A model generated the notes under the pieces. That model was not told where the DNA came from, made no database searches, and worked only from the letters and a program-made list of their open reading frames with translations. A stretch of DNA of 64,000 bases from Patagioenas fasciata (Eukaryota > Chordata > Aves > Columbiformes > Columbidae), in contig NC_092525.1 of the NCBI RefSeq assembly GCF_037038585.1, positions 30,034,367-30,098,366 on the forward strand, written 5' to 3'. The position numbers and the translations under genes were made by a program. Shown piece after piece: positions 10,701 to 20,850 of this stretch. Every line of letters starts with the position of its first letter. The stretch's first letter is position 1.

Positions 10701-13377
10701 AGTTAACAAGGAAGGGAAAAATTAACTAAATGGGTATTGTGATACGTGTGGTGCTCTATACTTTGAAACTAATGGAAGAAAGCAGGTTGAAAACATTGTA
10801 GTTGTGTGACTCATAACTCAACCAGCAGAAGTTGTCTCTGCTAAAAAGACCTCAGACCTTTTTCCATGGTAACGGAAACTAGGATAAAGTGAAATGCATG
10901 TCACATCATGAAATGCTTTATCAGAGCTGCTGAAGAAGATCCTCGTCTGTAATGTTCAAGATGTGTCACAGGATAGTGGGTCAATGGTTTATGACACTAT
11001 CATGTTAAATGTCTATGCATTTTCATAGAATAAAAGCCCTGTGTTTACATCTTGAGTAATAACTTAGGGTATTGAGGCTGACAATTTTTAAGAATCTCAT
11101 TTTTCATCATTTTGGTAGCTGGTACATTTCATTGACTAAACTGAGACAGACGAAGTCAATGTCAGGCGCTGAGCCTTGCGCTGCTGCTGTCCTGCTTGGC
11201 CTGCAAATGCTATACCACCACCTTAAAGACTGTGGTGTGAGAAACCTCATTAAGGCACAATTTAAAACAAGGTGGTCTTAGAATGGTATATTATGTAAAA
11301 ATGGGTTTTAAAAAACTTAGTCTGAAGTTATGTTTAGCCTGTGAGTTTCCCTGCAATGTATGGCGCATGAACAAAGGGGGTGTAATCCCAAATCAACCTC
11401 AGAGATTTTGATCAGCTCAAAAGATCAGCCCTCAAATTGCATCTGAAAGCAAACAGTGAGTTTCTGGTCTATATGTGACCACTAAATGCAGGTGTCCAAG
11501 CTGCAGAAGGAATGCTGTATTTTCAGATAATGACAAATTTTCTTGTTTGCAGGAATAAGTTATGTGGCATGCATCAATAGTAGTTAAGATTTAATATAAG
11601 TAAGAAATATTTGGCAGGAATGCAGGTAGCAGAAATTTAAAGATAAGTACTTTCCATATAGCAGCAGCAACTTGTATCAACTACACTTTTTTTTTATTCC
11701 AAAGGAGCATCGCTCTTGTCAAGCAAGCAGCGTAACTGTTGATATGCTGTATTGATAGGCAGATGCCTGCATGCAGACCTGCCTGAGCTTACCTAGTAAA
11801 AACAAAAGGATTCAAAGTAAGAAACAAACAACTAAAATTATATTTTTACATTGCTTTTGCATGTGAGTTCAGTGAATCATTCATCTCTTTATGCCAAGTC
11901 AAGACTGGTGCTTTCTTAGAAAATGATTTAGCTAGACCCCAGTTATGCTTCAGAAAAACGCGGATAACCTGGTGAGATTTAGCCTGATCTCTTGTATGTT
12001 ACAGACCATTAAATCATGTAAATAGTCCCTTCTGGCCTTAAAGTCCATGAATTTTGAGCATTTTACTACAGTCAAAAGTTTAAATATGTAGTTCCTAAGA
12101 AGGAATCTCTTATTCTAGTGTTTTTATTCATATATACCAAAAATGTCTTGTTTCCAGAAATATGAAAAAATACACATTTAATTCATGTGACAACCAGTCC
12201 TACTGAAAATAAATTTGGTGTCACATTTTCAGACAGGAAACATCTCTGTTTCTCTGTAGTGTCACACATCCTGTCACACAGCAATTCAGAAGTTGCAGAA
12301 GGTGAATGGGGCCTTAGCTCCCATATAGATATTTTTTTCCACCTTAGCTCTCTGTGTCCTTATGTTATATTTTAGATGCTGCCTCGATAAGGCAAATAGA
12401 TCCAGACATGTTCTCTTCTTTTATAACTGAGAAGGCATGAGTTAAGTCTCACCTTGAACAAATCAGTACAAACTGAGAAACAATATATGTGGTAGTCATG
12501 CCACACTTCATTGGTTTAATTAAAATCAGCAGTATCCGCAAGATTGATGTCCCTGTACCTGGCTGTGTGCTTTTGGAATGTGGACCTTGTCAGTTACACT
12601 CGTATTCCCTTCATCAAAATACAGATGTTACTTTCTCAAAGCTCCTATGTGAAAGTGCTAGACTTTCCTTCATCTTTTAAAAGAAAACTCAAACTGAAAC
12701 TTGGAAATATTTATGTTTAAATACAACTGCAATTACTAAATATGACTGTTTATTTACAGATACATGCACAGTACATGACAAATATAAGTTATGAGGTTAC
12801 AGCGGGTCCAGATTACTTGGCAAATTTAAGGTAAGCGCAGTTCTGACTTGCACAACTCCTCTGAAGTAACAAAACCCGCTTTTCATGCCCAAGAAGTCGC
12901 CCGTGGCTCCGCTGGGCGGACCGGGGGGCGCGGGGCTGCCTGGGGCAGCGCTCGGGGGGCCCCGGAGCCCCGGGCGGCTTCTGCTCGGGCAGCGGCCGAG
13001 AGCCGGACCGGCGCGGCACCGTGCGGGCGCGGGGAGCGCGGCGGCCCGGGCAGGCGCCGGCCAGAGGCTGCGATCGCTGCCACCGCCCGGGGCGGGGCCG
13101 TCCCGTCCTCCCGCGCCGCCCCGACTCCCCCGGCAGGCCAAAGTACCGGCGAGCGGGGCAGCGGCCCGACCCGCGGAGGGCGCTGCCGTACCTTGCTGAA
13201 CACCTCCAGGTCGTCCTCCTCGTCGTCCAACGCCAGCACGTCGGCGGCGGCGAGCAGCGGCCCCCGTGCCGCGCCGGGGGCACCGGCGGGGAGCTCGGTC
13301 CCGGTCCCGGCCCCTCCCCTGCCGCCGGGGGAGGGCGGGGGGAGCGGAGGCCCCGGTACCTGGCCCTCTGCCTCCAT
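1506..13377 (-). CDS. SNX7: Sorting nexin 7, 5' six coding exons (partial, 3' end off the window)
   Basis: SNX7 is a PX-BAR sorting nexin. The family binds PI3P on early endosomes, and SNX7 is known to pair with SNX4 in endosomal recycling and ATG9/autophagy traffic. The joined exons 13377-13192, 7552-7370, 5503-5393, 4974-4810, 3781-3580 and 1705-1506 read without a stop for 349 residues. Residues 1-97 are a Gly/Pro-rich tail with an acidic patch ([12 protein letters not shown]). Residues 98-213 are the PX domain, with RRYQDF at 138-143, IPPLPEK across the exon 3/4 junction and ETRRKAL at 181-187. A likely amphipathic helix ([15 protein letters not shown]) starts near 227, and the BAR domain starts near 255. 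The motifs match SNX7 rather than SNX30 ([33 protein letters not shown]). The ATG at 13377 was chosen because it aligns with the mammalian start and has A at -3 and G at +4. Introns 1-4 and 6 are phase 0 and intron 5 is phase 1. The remaining C-terminal BAR residues (about 100) are absent from bases 1-1505. Confidence 0.95.
1706..3579 (-). other. SNX7 intron 5
   Basis: Phase-1 intron of 1874 bases, GTAAGT to CAAG. It contains a short tandem/palindromic patch at 2150-2225 and an A-run near 3119-3134. No gene was seen. Confidence 0.9.
3580..3781 (-). CDS. SNX7: SNX7 coding exon 5 (residues 216-282 plus one base)
   Basis: 67 codons and one extra G, between a TTTAG acceptor and a GGG|GTAAGT donor. 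It begins [17 protein letters not shown] and ends RIYKEER. It encodes the linker helix thought to sense membrane and the start of BAR helix 1. The split codon G|AG gives Glu 283. Confidence 0.95.
3782..4809 (-). other. SNX7 intron 4
   Basis: Phase-0 intron of 1028 bases. It holds an A/C-rich simple tract at about 3858-3945 and a smaller CAAAA-type tract near 4552-4577. Nothing else was seen. Confidence 0.9.
4810..4974 (-). CDS. SNX7: SNX7 coding exon 4 (residues 161-215), end of PX domain
   Basis: 55 codons between a CCTTAG acceptor and a TGG|GTAAAA donor. It begins [15 protein letters not shown], includes [14 protein letters not shown] (the second basic element of the PX lipid pocket) and ends [10 protein letters not shown]. 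Confidence 0.95.
4975..5392 (-). other. SNX7 intron 3
   Basis: Phase-0 intron of 418 bases with the unusual GTTCGT donor and a CCTTAG acceptor. AT-rich, with no other feature. Confidence 0.9.
5393..5503 (-). CDS. SNX7: SNX7 coding exon 3 (residues 124-160), PX core
   Basis: 37 codons, TSRGEFDSS to PTLIIP, with acceptor TTTTCAG. It carries the PI3P-pocket motif RRYQDF (residues 138-143). The donor is CCT|GTTCGT, which fits the U1 consensus poorly. It is the only position that joins IIP to the next exon's PLPEKF in frame. Confidence 0.95.
5504..7369 (-). other. SNX7 intron 2
   Basis: Phase-0 intron of 1866 bases, GTAAGC to TTTTCAG. AT-rich unique sequence with short A-runs. I see no gene or clear repeat in it. 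Confidence 0.9.
7370..7552 (-). CDS. SNX7: SNX7 coding exon 2 (residues 63-123)
   Basis: 61 codons between a CTGTAG acceptor and an AAG|GTAAGC donor. It begins [13 protein letters not shown] and ends [12 protein letters not shown]. The second half starts the PX domain: LFITV is the first beta strand, followed by the PESH turn. Confidence 0.95.
7553..13191 (-). other. SNX7 intron 1
   Basis: Phase-0 first intron of 5639 bases. Its 5' end lies in the CpG island. It contains an interspersed repeat at about 8459-9137 and a plus-strand exon-like module at 9663-9721. The rest is AT-rich unique sequence. Confidence 0.9.
8459..9137 (+). repeat. Bird-type interspersed repeat with internal GGAGCAG units
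   Basis: A GC-richer block set in AT-rich intron. It starts near a GGGGCTTGCGTGG stretch and includes a TTTTAAGAAGGG stretch. It then runs into loosely tandem units of about 40-50 bases sharing CTGCAGCCCATGG and GGAGCAG; GGAGCAG occurs six times between 8700 and 9102. I remember very similar sequence dispersed in bird genomes, but I cannot name the family or say whether it is an LTR or LINE derivative. Open frames across it are by-products of the repeat units. Boundaries are approximate. Confidence 0.6.
13192..13377 (-). CDS. SNX7: SNX7 coding exon 1 (residues 1-62)
   Basis: 62 codons from MEAEGQVPG to LEVFSK, ending at an AAG|GTACGG donor. The sequence is low complexity, rich in Gly, Pro and Ala. 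The acidic end [12 protein letters not shown] is the conserved part in SNX7 orthologues. The exon is inside the CpG island. The reading frame stays open upstream of the ATG to at least 13995, so the start rests on homology and the strong start context, not on an upstream stop. Confidence 0.9.
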
Positions 13378-13430
13378 CCTCCTCTGCGAGCGCGGGCGGC
13401 GCCGCCGGAGCCGCTCCCCGGGGCACCGCA

Positions 13431-13435
13431 ATTGG
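13431..13435 (-). promoter_or_regulatory. Candidate CCAAT box of SNX7
   Basis: GGCCAAT on the minus strand, 54 bases upstream of the ATG, within the CpG island. It may be an NF-Y site. It is very close to the ATG, so it could equally lie within the 5' UTR. Confidence 0.3.
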
Positions 13436-13880
13436 CCCTCCGCCGCTCCCCCGCCCACGGCCCCGGCCCGCCCCGGGGGGCGCGCCCAGTGCGCAGGAGT
13501 GGAAGCGGCGGCGGCGGGAGGGACGCGCTGCGGGGCCGGGAGGAAGCGGCGCCGGGCCGGGATGTGGCTGCGGGCGGGCGTTGGCTGCCGGCCGGCCCCT
13601 CGGCGGCGGCGGGACGGTGGCTGGGGCCGCTGGCGGGGAGGAGGTGGCGGATGCTCACAACGGCCACAGCCGTTTTCATGGGGGCGTCGGGCTCGTCCAC
13701 GTGTCGGTACCTCCCCGCTTTGGCTGTTTCCAGGGTTGCTGGGGGACTGGGCGGGCCGGCCGGGGCAGCCGGGCTGGGTTAGCCGCCCAGTGCGGGCTCG
13801 GTGAGCGCTGCTGCTGGCCCGGGTCACTGGAAAGAGCGTGTGCCGAGCCTGGGGGAGCCACGCAGCCGCCAGCTGTGGCC

Positions 13881-16800
13881 TCGGCAGCCCCGAGAGTGCC
13901 CGCAGGGACGGGTGTGCCCAGGCTTCCTCCTCTCTCCGGGTCGGTCTTTTCCTTCCTGGTGGGTGGCCAGACTGGACACCCTGTGCCCCCACCACCGGGG
14001 CAGCAGCCAGGAAGGACCTTGCATCTGGCCTCCCTTGTACCTCGGCCAGCCCTTCTGTTGCGTTGTTTGTAGCTGGAGGCTTCCTTATGCAAGCCTGGTG
14101 GAGTCTGATGTGCTTTCTGATACCGAAGCCAGAGGTTACTTTGGGGTCAGAGATTTACTTGTGAGAACGATATTGGCACTGCATTTTCGCTGAAGAGGAG
14201 CAGAGAGAGGGACACCAGATGTTTTAGAATAGTAAAACTGCAGAAAGTGAAAACTTAAGAATTGTGGGATTTTGAAGTTGCCCATGTTGAATAGGATGCA
14301 ATGAGCAGTGCTACTAGTTGCAGGAGCCAGGGGCATGTGATAAGTGAGTAGGCAGGTGAAGGGAGGGGAAGACTGTGTAGCCTCCAGTGGGTGCCACCTC
14401 AGGCAAAAAGCATCTGTGCTGAACACTGGAGCTCCTCTGCAGCACGGGGCAGGTTACCGAGGCCAGCGTTTGTGTGGTGAAGAGCAAGGCACGTCTGTCT
14501 CTACAGCTCCATCTGAAATGTCTCACTTCAACAGGAGCTTGTTGTTAATGTAGACATCAGGAGTCCTGGGCGGGTACAGGCAGGTACAACATAATCTTTG
14601 TGTACCTTCATTTCCTCGCTGTCAAACTGGAAAAGGCAAACCCCATCATCAAGTGAAAGTATTTTCAAAAGTGTTCATTTGTTAAATACTCCTGGCAGTT
14701 GATGAGGAAATTTACTTGGTATTTCATGCTTTTCAGTGAAGTCTCGAACCGCAACTTGAAAGAGATAAAAATTAAACAATAAATATTCATTGAACTGTGC
14801 AAAGAGAAAAAAGAATATGTCTGTGTAATTAGCGAATGTACACTAAGATACTTTTCATGTTTGTTTAAAGGGAAAAACCTAAAATTCAGAGGGAATGGTG
14901 GGTTGGGGGCGATGGACCTTTACACAGCAGTGGCCTCACACGTTTTGGGTGACAGAGGAGCACTTGCTGGGGAGGTTTGTTCTCTTCGCTGGACCAGCCA
15001 CCAGAGCGAGATGGGACGCGCCTTTCCTGGGTGCTCGCCAATGGCTCAGTATGCTCCAGTGGGTTAAAATCTGTTTTCTGAATAAAGTACATACAGCGCA
15101 CCTAAGGCCTGAGTTTTTAATATGTCTGTATTTAAATTCAGATGTTATACTTGTGAGGCAATAACAAAATAAAAGAATTCTGATAGAGAATCAGAATTCC
15201 AGACAGCACACATCAGAGATAAGTAAAGAACAGCCAGTCAAAGAAAGTATAAATCTGGTGTACTGTAGGCTTCAATACTAAGGCTGTCATCTGGTTCATA
15301 CTAATTTTTCAAAGTTTTACCATTCTCTTGGGTTCTTTATTTCTGTTTGAGAGAAATCTCACAAGATGCTTTAATTGGATTTTTTTCTTATTATAGCCTT
15401 TTTATTAGCTCATTAATCAAGCTTAACAAGACATATTTTTAGATTCCTTGCTGGCGGTGCTTATCTTTCTGTGCTTTATATGTGAAGTGCAAATCTGTGA
15501 TGAAAAGGTATTCATTGTCCTTCACTCTAGGAAAATATGCATTACATTTAACCATAATTTGGAGTTTTAATCCTCTGCTGAAACAAAACAGGAGACAGTT
15601 CAGCCATCACTTTCACTTGCGCTCTCCACCCTCCACTCCAGTTGTCCCTAATCTCTAGTGAAAGGGCCCAGGGAGTAAAAGTAACATCAGGGCACCTTCC
15701 CTCCCAAGCTGAGTGGTGTTGCCAGCACCTCTCCTCTGCAATATTTAGCAAAAAAAGAACTTTTTACAGACTCAAGAATTTGTTGCTGAGTTTCAGCTGT
15801 AGAACCAGTGATGACTCGAGGCAGTTGAATAATTGTGCAATTCAGAGGTATTGCAGGTCGCATAGACATGGAGCTATGGTTACCAGAGGGGGTTTACAGG
15901 TTTCTCTTGTACTGTTATTTCAAAAGTGCATTGCTGTTGATCTTGGTTATTCTTCGTTTCAATGTGTGTATGCTGGCAGGCTCTGTGTTTCCTGGGCACC
16001 TGGGATTTACACATTTAACCACAAATATCCTTCCCTGAGCCTGTGGAACTAGATTTTAGCAATAGTCAGGGGTCAATATTTCAGATGGTGTTAGGCCATG
16101 AATATTATTGCTCCACATACTTAAATAAATAGTTATTGCACAGAGACAATACTCAACACTATTTTGCTAAGTAAATGTTAACATGTTGTAAAATATGGTG
16201 TTTTCTAAATACTTATACAATCTTCCTGAAATGCTCCACCTTTCCAGGCCCTCATACTCAGGAACACCGAGTGGAGTATTCGCATATGCCAGGGCTGAGC
16301 TGCAATCGCCTCCAACTTTTATTTGTTCACTTAAGCCCAAAAAAGCTATTTTGTATTACAAAAATGTCAGTATTATTCCTACTTGCATTTTCCCTTTTTC
16401 TTTGGTAAGAGTGTTGATCCTAGCTAGTAATCCCTTCCAGAGCTGCTTTTTCTTGAACAAATTAAATTTACAAACACCGAAGCAGAACCAAGCTATTCCT
16501 TCGCTCTCATGTGCAGGCTGCATGTGATCCCTTTAGGCCACAATACCGCTTTGAATACTTAATGTTGACTTGTCGAGTTTCACCGACTGCACAGTGATAT
16601 GGACAGGATTAAATCTTGTTTTATTGCATTGGCTCCCTGGCCAGGCGGTAGCGAGGCATGGAGGGCTTGTGATGTTTTACTCTGGTTCCACCACTGCAGT
16701 GCAAAATAATAAGCGTATTAGTGAATCTGCTGACATTGGGCACCTTGACGCAAATGAGAACGTTTCTAGGCCTGCAATGCATTGTCAAGTAACATTCTTG

Positions 16801-19800
16801 TCGGGGTTGTGTAGTGTATAAGCAGAAGTCATTATGTTTACACCCAGAAGATATTTTGATGGTGAATTAAGGGCTGACCTTCATATCATACCATTTATTA
16901 GAACAAGCTTTATACCAAGCTCCATATAATGGCTCAAAATAAGGTTAACTATTTTTGTTCCATACCTGAACTGGCAAAGGAGTCGGAGCATTAAAGCTCT
17001 TGGGTAAGTTGTGAGCTCCTTAGCTTTTCAGCTGCCCCTTGTGTTCTGGTTGAAAGGTAACTGTTGAGCTCTTCTGTCGTTTTTGTTGTTATTACTCTCA
17101 GTTTGGAAGGTGCTTTAATTGGAATACTGTAAAATAATTTATCTGTCAGACAGTGGATATTTTCTAAGCTTATTTTTTTCAGAGACTATCAGACTGTCTT
17201 TGCTTTCTGACTGCCCAAAGGAAATTACAAGGTTGTGTACTCATAATCATGTTATCTCTTTTATAGCTGCAGATCATTTTTATGACATTGGAGCTGTACA
17301 AAGCCCTGATCGATATCTAGAGACTTGCTATCCTTTTAAGTTATGTGAGACTGCCAAATTTTAGACATGAAAATATTCCAGGTGAAGTGTTATTGGGTTT
17401 CATAATTTTTATAATATCTCAGAACAGTTGCCAAGCTTCATTGGATGTGAAAGCATTGATTTTTTTTTTTTTTTTTTTAATACTTCGCACTATTGTCAGA
17501 GTCCATCTGTTCTAATCTAGCATTGTCTCTTCTGCTGAAGTAATGGTTTCATGTTTCCAGATAATTGCTGCTGTTCTTGTTTTTTGATCCACAGTATATT
17601 TAGCAATCTGTACTTCATTGCATGAAATGTTAGAGTCTTCTAGTCCAAAAGTATGCAATGAATATATTAATACTTAACATGCCTTTAAAGGTTTATTGCA
17701 TTACTTTGATATACGGGTCTGAGTTCTTTCTATTTTTAGTTATCCTGATGCCTAGTTTGGGAAGTCTGAACTTTAGGTAAAAGGAAACAGATTAATACTG
17801 GACCTCAGTTAACCTGTTTATTAATGACCAGGTGTGACCCTGTTTGTTCAATAACTGGAAAGAAATGACAGTGGGTGATATGAATGTTACTCATTTACAG
17901 ATATCTGTTTATAACCCATTTAAATTGAAGAATTCTGTATTTCAGTTGTTGCAGTGTAATGAACAGGCTCTGAAAATACTGTGCAAATCTGTGATCATTG
18001 TTTGACCTCTTAGGCACAGAGCTTGCCCTTATTTCAAGGTTTATTGGCCTTTATAGAATTACTTTATATGGATTTAGCAATCTTTTATTATTCACACAGG
18101 CTTTCAGTGACCCTAAAAAAACTTTACCAAAGGGAGCTAGCAGGTAGGTGAGCCTACTGAAACCAGTCCAGGAGGGACATCTTTGTTTTGATGGTTTAGG
18201 TAGATTTCCTTTTTTTTTTTTTTAGACAGAAACTTCATATGCCTCATATCTTAGTTTATGACTACCAGGATGACTATTAAGTTTTTACATGAAAGGTTTT
18301 TAGTCCTCAAATTCATGCCTGAACTATTGATGTGACATTGGGATCTGCATGGGACTTCAGTAACACTATAATACTTATTGATAGAAAATGATATGTATGT
18401 AGCCATCCTACAGCTACACCGCCACACAATCTGTCAGTCTTATCTTGCATCATTGAGCTGTTTTCTTCCATAAAACTCTGTATGATACTAATTGTAAAGG
18501 ACAGCAGTTCAAGGTCATTCTTACTAGGAGCTGCCCATTTTTGTTCTATAGAGATCAGAAAATATTAAAAAAAAAATCATAATGCAGAAATAAAAGTGTG
18601 GTCATAGATCGTGGGTTATGATCTAGAGGAAAGAATGTGAACAACGTGGCTGCAGAGAGGAATTTATAAGTGATATATGTGAAACTGCCAAAATGAGGAT
18701 TGCAGCCAAAGGAAGCGAGCCAGCAGTGTAAGTACAATCAATACCCAGGTTAAGTAAACAATTACAGTCTGCTGGAGTTGGAAGGAGGTCCACTCAGCCT
18801 GACAGGCCAACTGCAGTGTCTCCAGGTGTACATTCTGAATTTATTTCCTGGATAGCTTTTCTTGCAAGTTACACAAAGTGTAACTGGGTTTTTTTGCAAC
18901 CCATCAGGCAAAGGCTGCTGTCGATTTGTGAGGAGCTGTTATTAAGTCCTTGCAAATAAATGATGCGTGTCAATTAATAGTTGATGTAGTTTTAAAAATC
19001 TGGAAACTGGTGAGGTTCAGAAGTGACCATAAGAGCAAGGTATGTTATCAGACAATATGGTTAGACAGGGGAGCAGGCTTATGAATAAATAAAAAATACA
19101 AAGGAGTAATATTAGGGTACCTTGTGAGCACTGAGCTTGCCTGAAATAGAAGAGATAATCCTAGAATGGAAACAACTATGTTTACAATATTTTAGGATAG
19201 TTTCCTTATCAAATAGTAATATGTGAAAAAGACCTTGTGTGAAAACTTGGCAGTTTGTCCAAAAGAAGATACTACTTCTCCTTGCAATATTTGCTATAAA
19301 GTTGCTGAGTAGCTCAAAATAGTTTCAACACTGTTAAAAGAGATGGCTAACCCCTCAAAAGAGCAGAGAGAGATTTATAGATGAAAGAGTATTTTTTACA
19401 TTTTGGCTTGGTCTCTTACACCTTACTTAGGCAAAACTTGGGAAAACTGAAAATTTTCCTGAGAGCCTACATACATATGGAACAGATAGTGTGCTAGGTC
19501 TGGTAGATCTACTATTATTCCATTACTTTATATTTAACCCCGAAAAATAGCTTTGTGCTTAAAAATATCAGCTGCTCCTAGCTAACAGCAAAGTGCCAGC
19601 GGGTATTTGTTTCCATGTGCTCAGAACAGATGAAATACAAGGAACCAGCTCCTACCTGTTCTGTCACAGCTGCGTGTCTTGCTTAGGATCAGCTAAGGCA
19701 TGTCATGTGTCCGGTGGGAAAGCAATATAGTGAACACGTGAGTGAGGTGTGGCACAAGTGCACGGGAGAGTAGACTTCATTAATTTTGTAGCCCCAAGAA

Positions 19801-20790
19801 TAATATTTTTTTAAATTTTATTCTTTCTTAGCATGTCTCTGTGATTTTGTACTGTCTATAACTTCAGAGGCTTTGTCTCCAAAATCAAGAAGTATTTGTC
19901 TCCAAATACTGAGAAGAACCATTGCCAAATTCTAGAAAACCATCGCTGAGGAAACTATTTAAATTTCAATACTTTATGCAGAGACACAGAGTGACTTCAG
20001 ACAATAAGGTCAGACTGCAGCTGCAGGAGCTCTGGATCAGATGGGGAAGGAAGTATTCCGAGAGATGAAATTTACAGTAGCAGCACAAGCAGTCATATGC
20101 TTCCTGCAGTTTTGTCTTATTTAATAACTGTTAGCAGTTTTGTTTTGGGTTGTGAGAAAATGAGAAAGACCAGATTTGTCTGTATTTTAGAGGGAAAACA
20201 ATGGGATTAGTTAGATCTCTATTTTATTCAACTGGTTTTGCACTTGGGGATGAGCCAGTGCACTGAGCAGAGCACTTGAGATGTTGAGCCAGTGGTTTTG
20301 CAAGAGAACTTGTGTCTAAAATAAGGTTTATGGAGGGACTGTGTCATAGAAATACTGTACTCTGGTGAGTTACAGTGAACTCTGTAGTTAGATGGCAGGT
20401 GGCACTGGCACTTGTATTCCACTGAGAGAAAGAGAAAAGATGTTAGGCAAGATGAAACTGCAGGGAAGAGTAGGTGTACCTCCCCAGCTCCTAGGAATTA
20501 AATCCTGTCATGTTAGATGAAAGCTTAAATACATTAAAGTTCTCTTCTTTATTAATCTTTCTGATAAGCGATTGCTAGGAGGATGGCAAATACTTAAGAA
20601 TATAGAAGAATTTGAGAGGTGTGTGATGCAATATTTACACATAACCTACTCCATACTGTGAAAAAGTTTGGAAATCAGAGAGGTCAGTTCCTTCTCCTTT
20701 AAGTGTGTAACTGTGCTTTCCTTACCTGTGAAGCAAAGCTGCATGCTATTTTTGGCTTTACAGAAATTCTGGAGCCTTAACAGAATAATA
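13881..20790. other. Intergenic, no gene recognised
   Basis: Moderate GC just after the CpG island, then AT-rich unique sequence. It contains a 10-bp-stem inverted repeat at 15175-15199 and a T18 run at 17461-17478. Short open frames show no domain and no coding-like conservation that I can recognise. Confidence 0.6.
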
Positions 20791-20794
20791 TGTG

Positions 20795-20850
20795 TGGGGT
20801 TTTTTTGTTTGTGGTTTTGTTGTTTTTTGTTTTTTTTTTTTTTTTTTTTA
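20795..20850. repeat. G/T-rich simple tract ending in a long T-run
   Basis: Low-complexity TTTTTGTTTGTGG-type sequence followed by about 20 T. It resembles other G/T-rich tracts in the window. Confidence 0.7.

Larger units (their letters stand above)
12885..13880. promoter_or_regulatory. CpG island covering the SNX7 promoter and exon 1
   Basis: Abrupt change from AT-rich flanks to very GC- and CpG-dense sequence. It includes a GGGGCGGGG box at 13089-13097 and a TGCGCAGG half-site for NRF1 near 13490. No TATA box was seen upstream of the SNX7 ATG. This is typical of a broadly expressed gene with dispersed start sites. The transcription start cannot be fixed from sequence and probably lies between about 13,390 and 13,550. 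Confidence 0.85.

Noticed and set aside
12797..14193. Long open frames on both strands across the CpG island, up to 370 codons
   Set aside because: GC-rich DNA has few stops. The peptides are Arg/Pro/Gly/Ala low complexity, and all but the SNX7 exon 1 frame are antisense or out-of-frame shadows.
18765..18800. GAGTTGGAAGGAGGTCC resembling a minus-strand CR1 3' end
   Set aside because: The match stops after about 17 bases and no ATTCTATG octamers or CTAGTCCAACC stretch are present.
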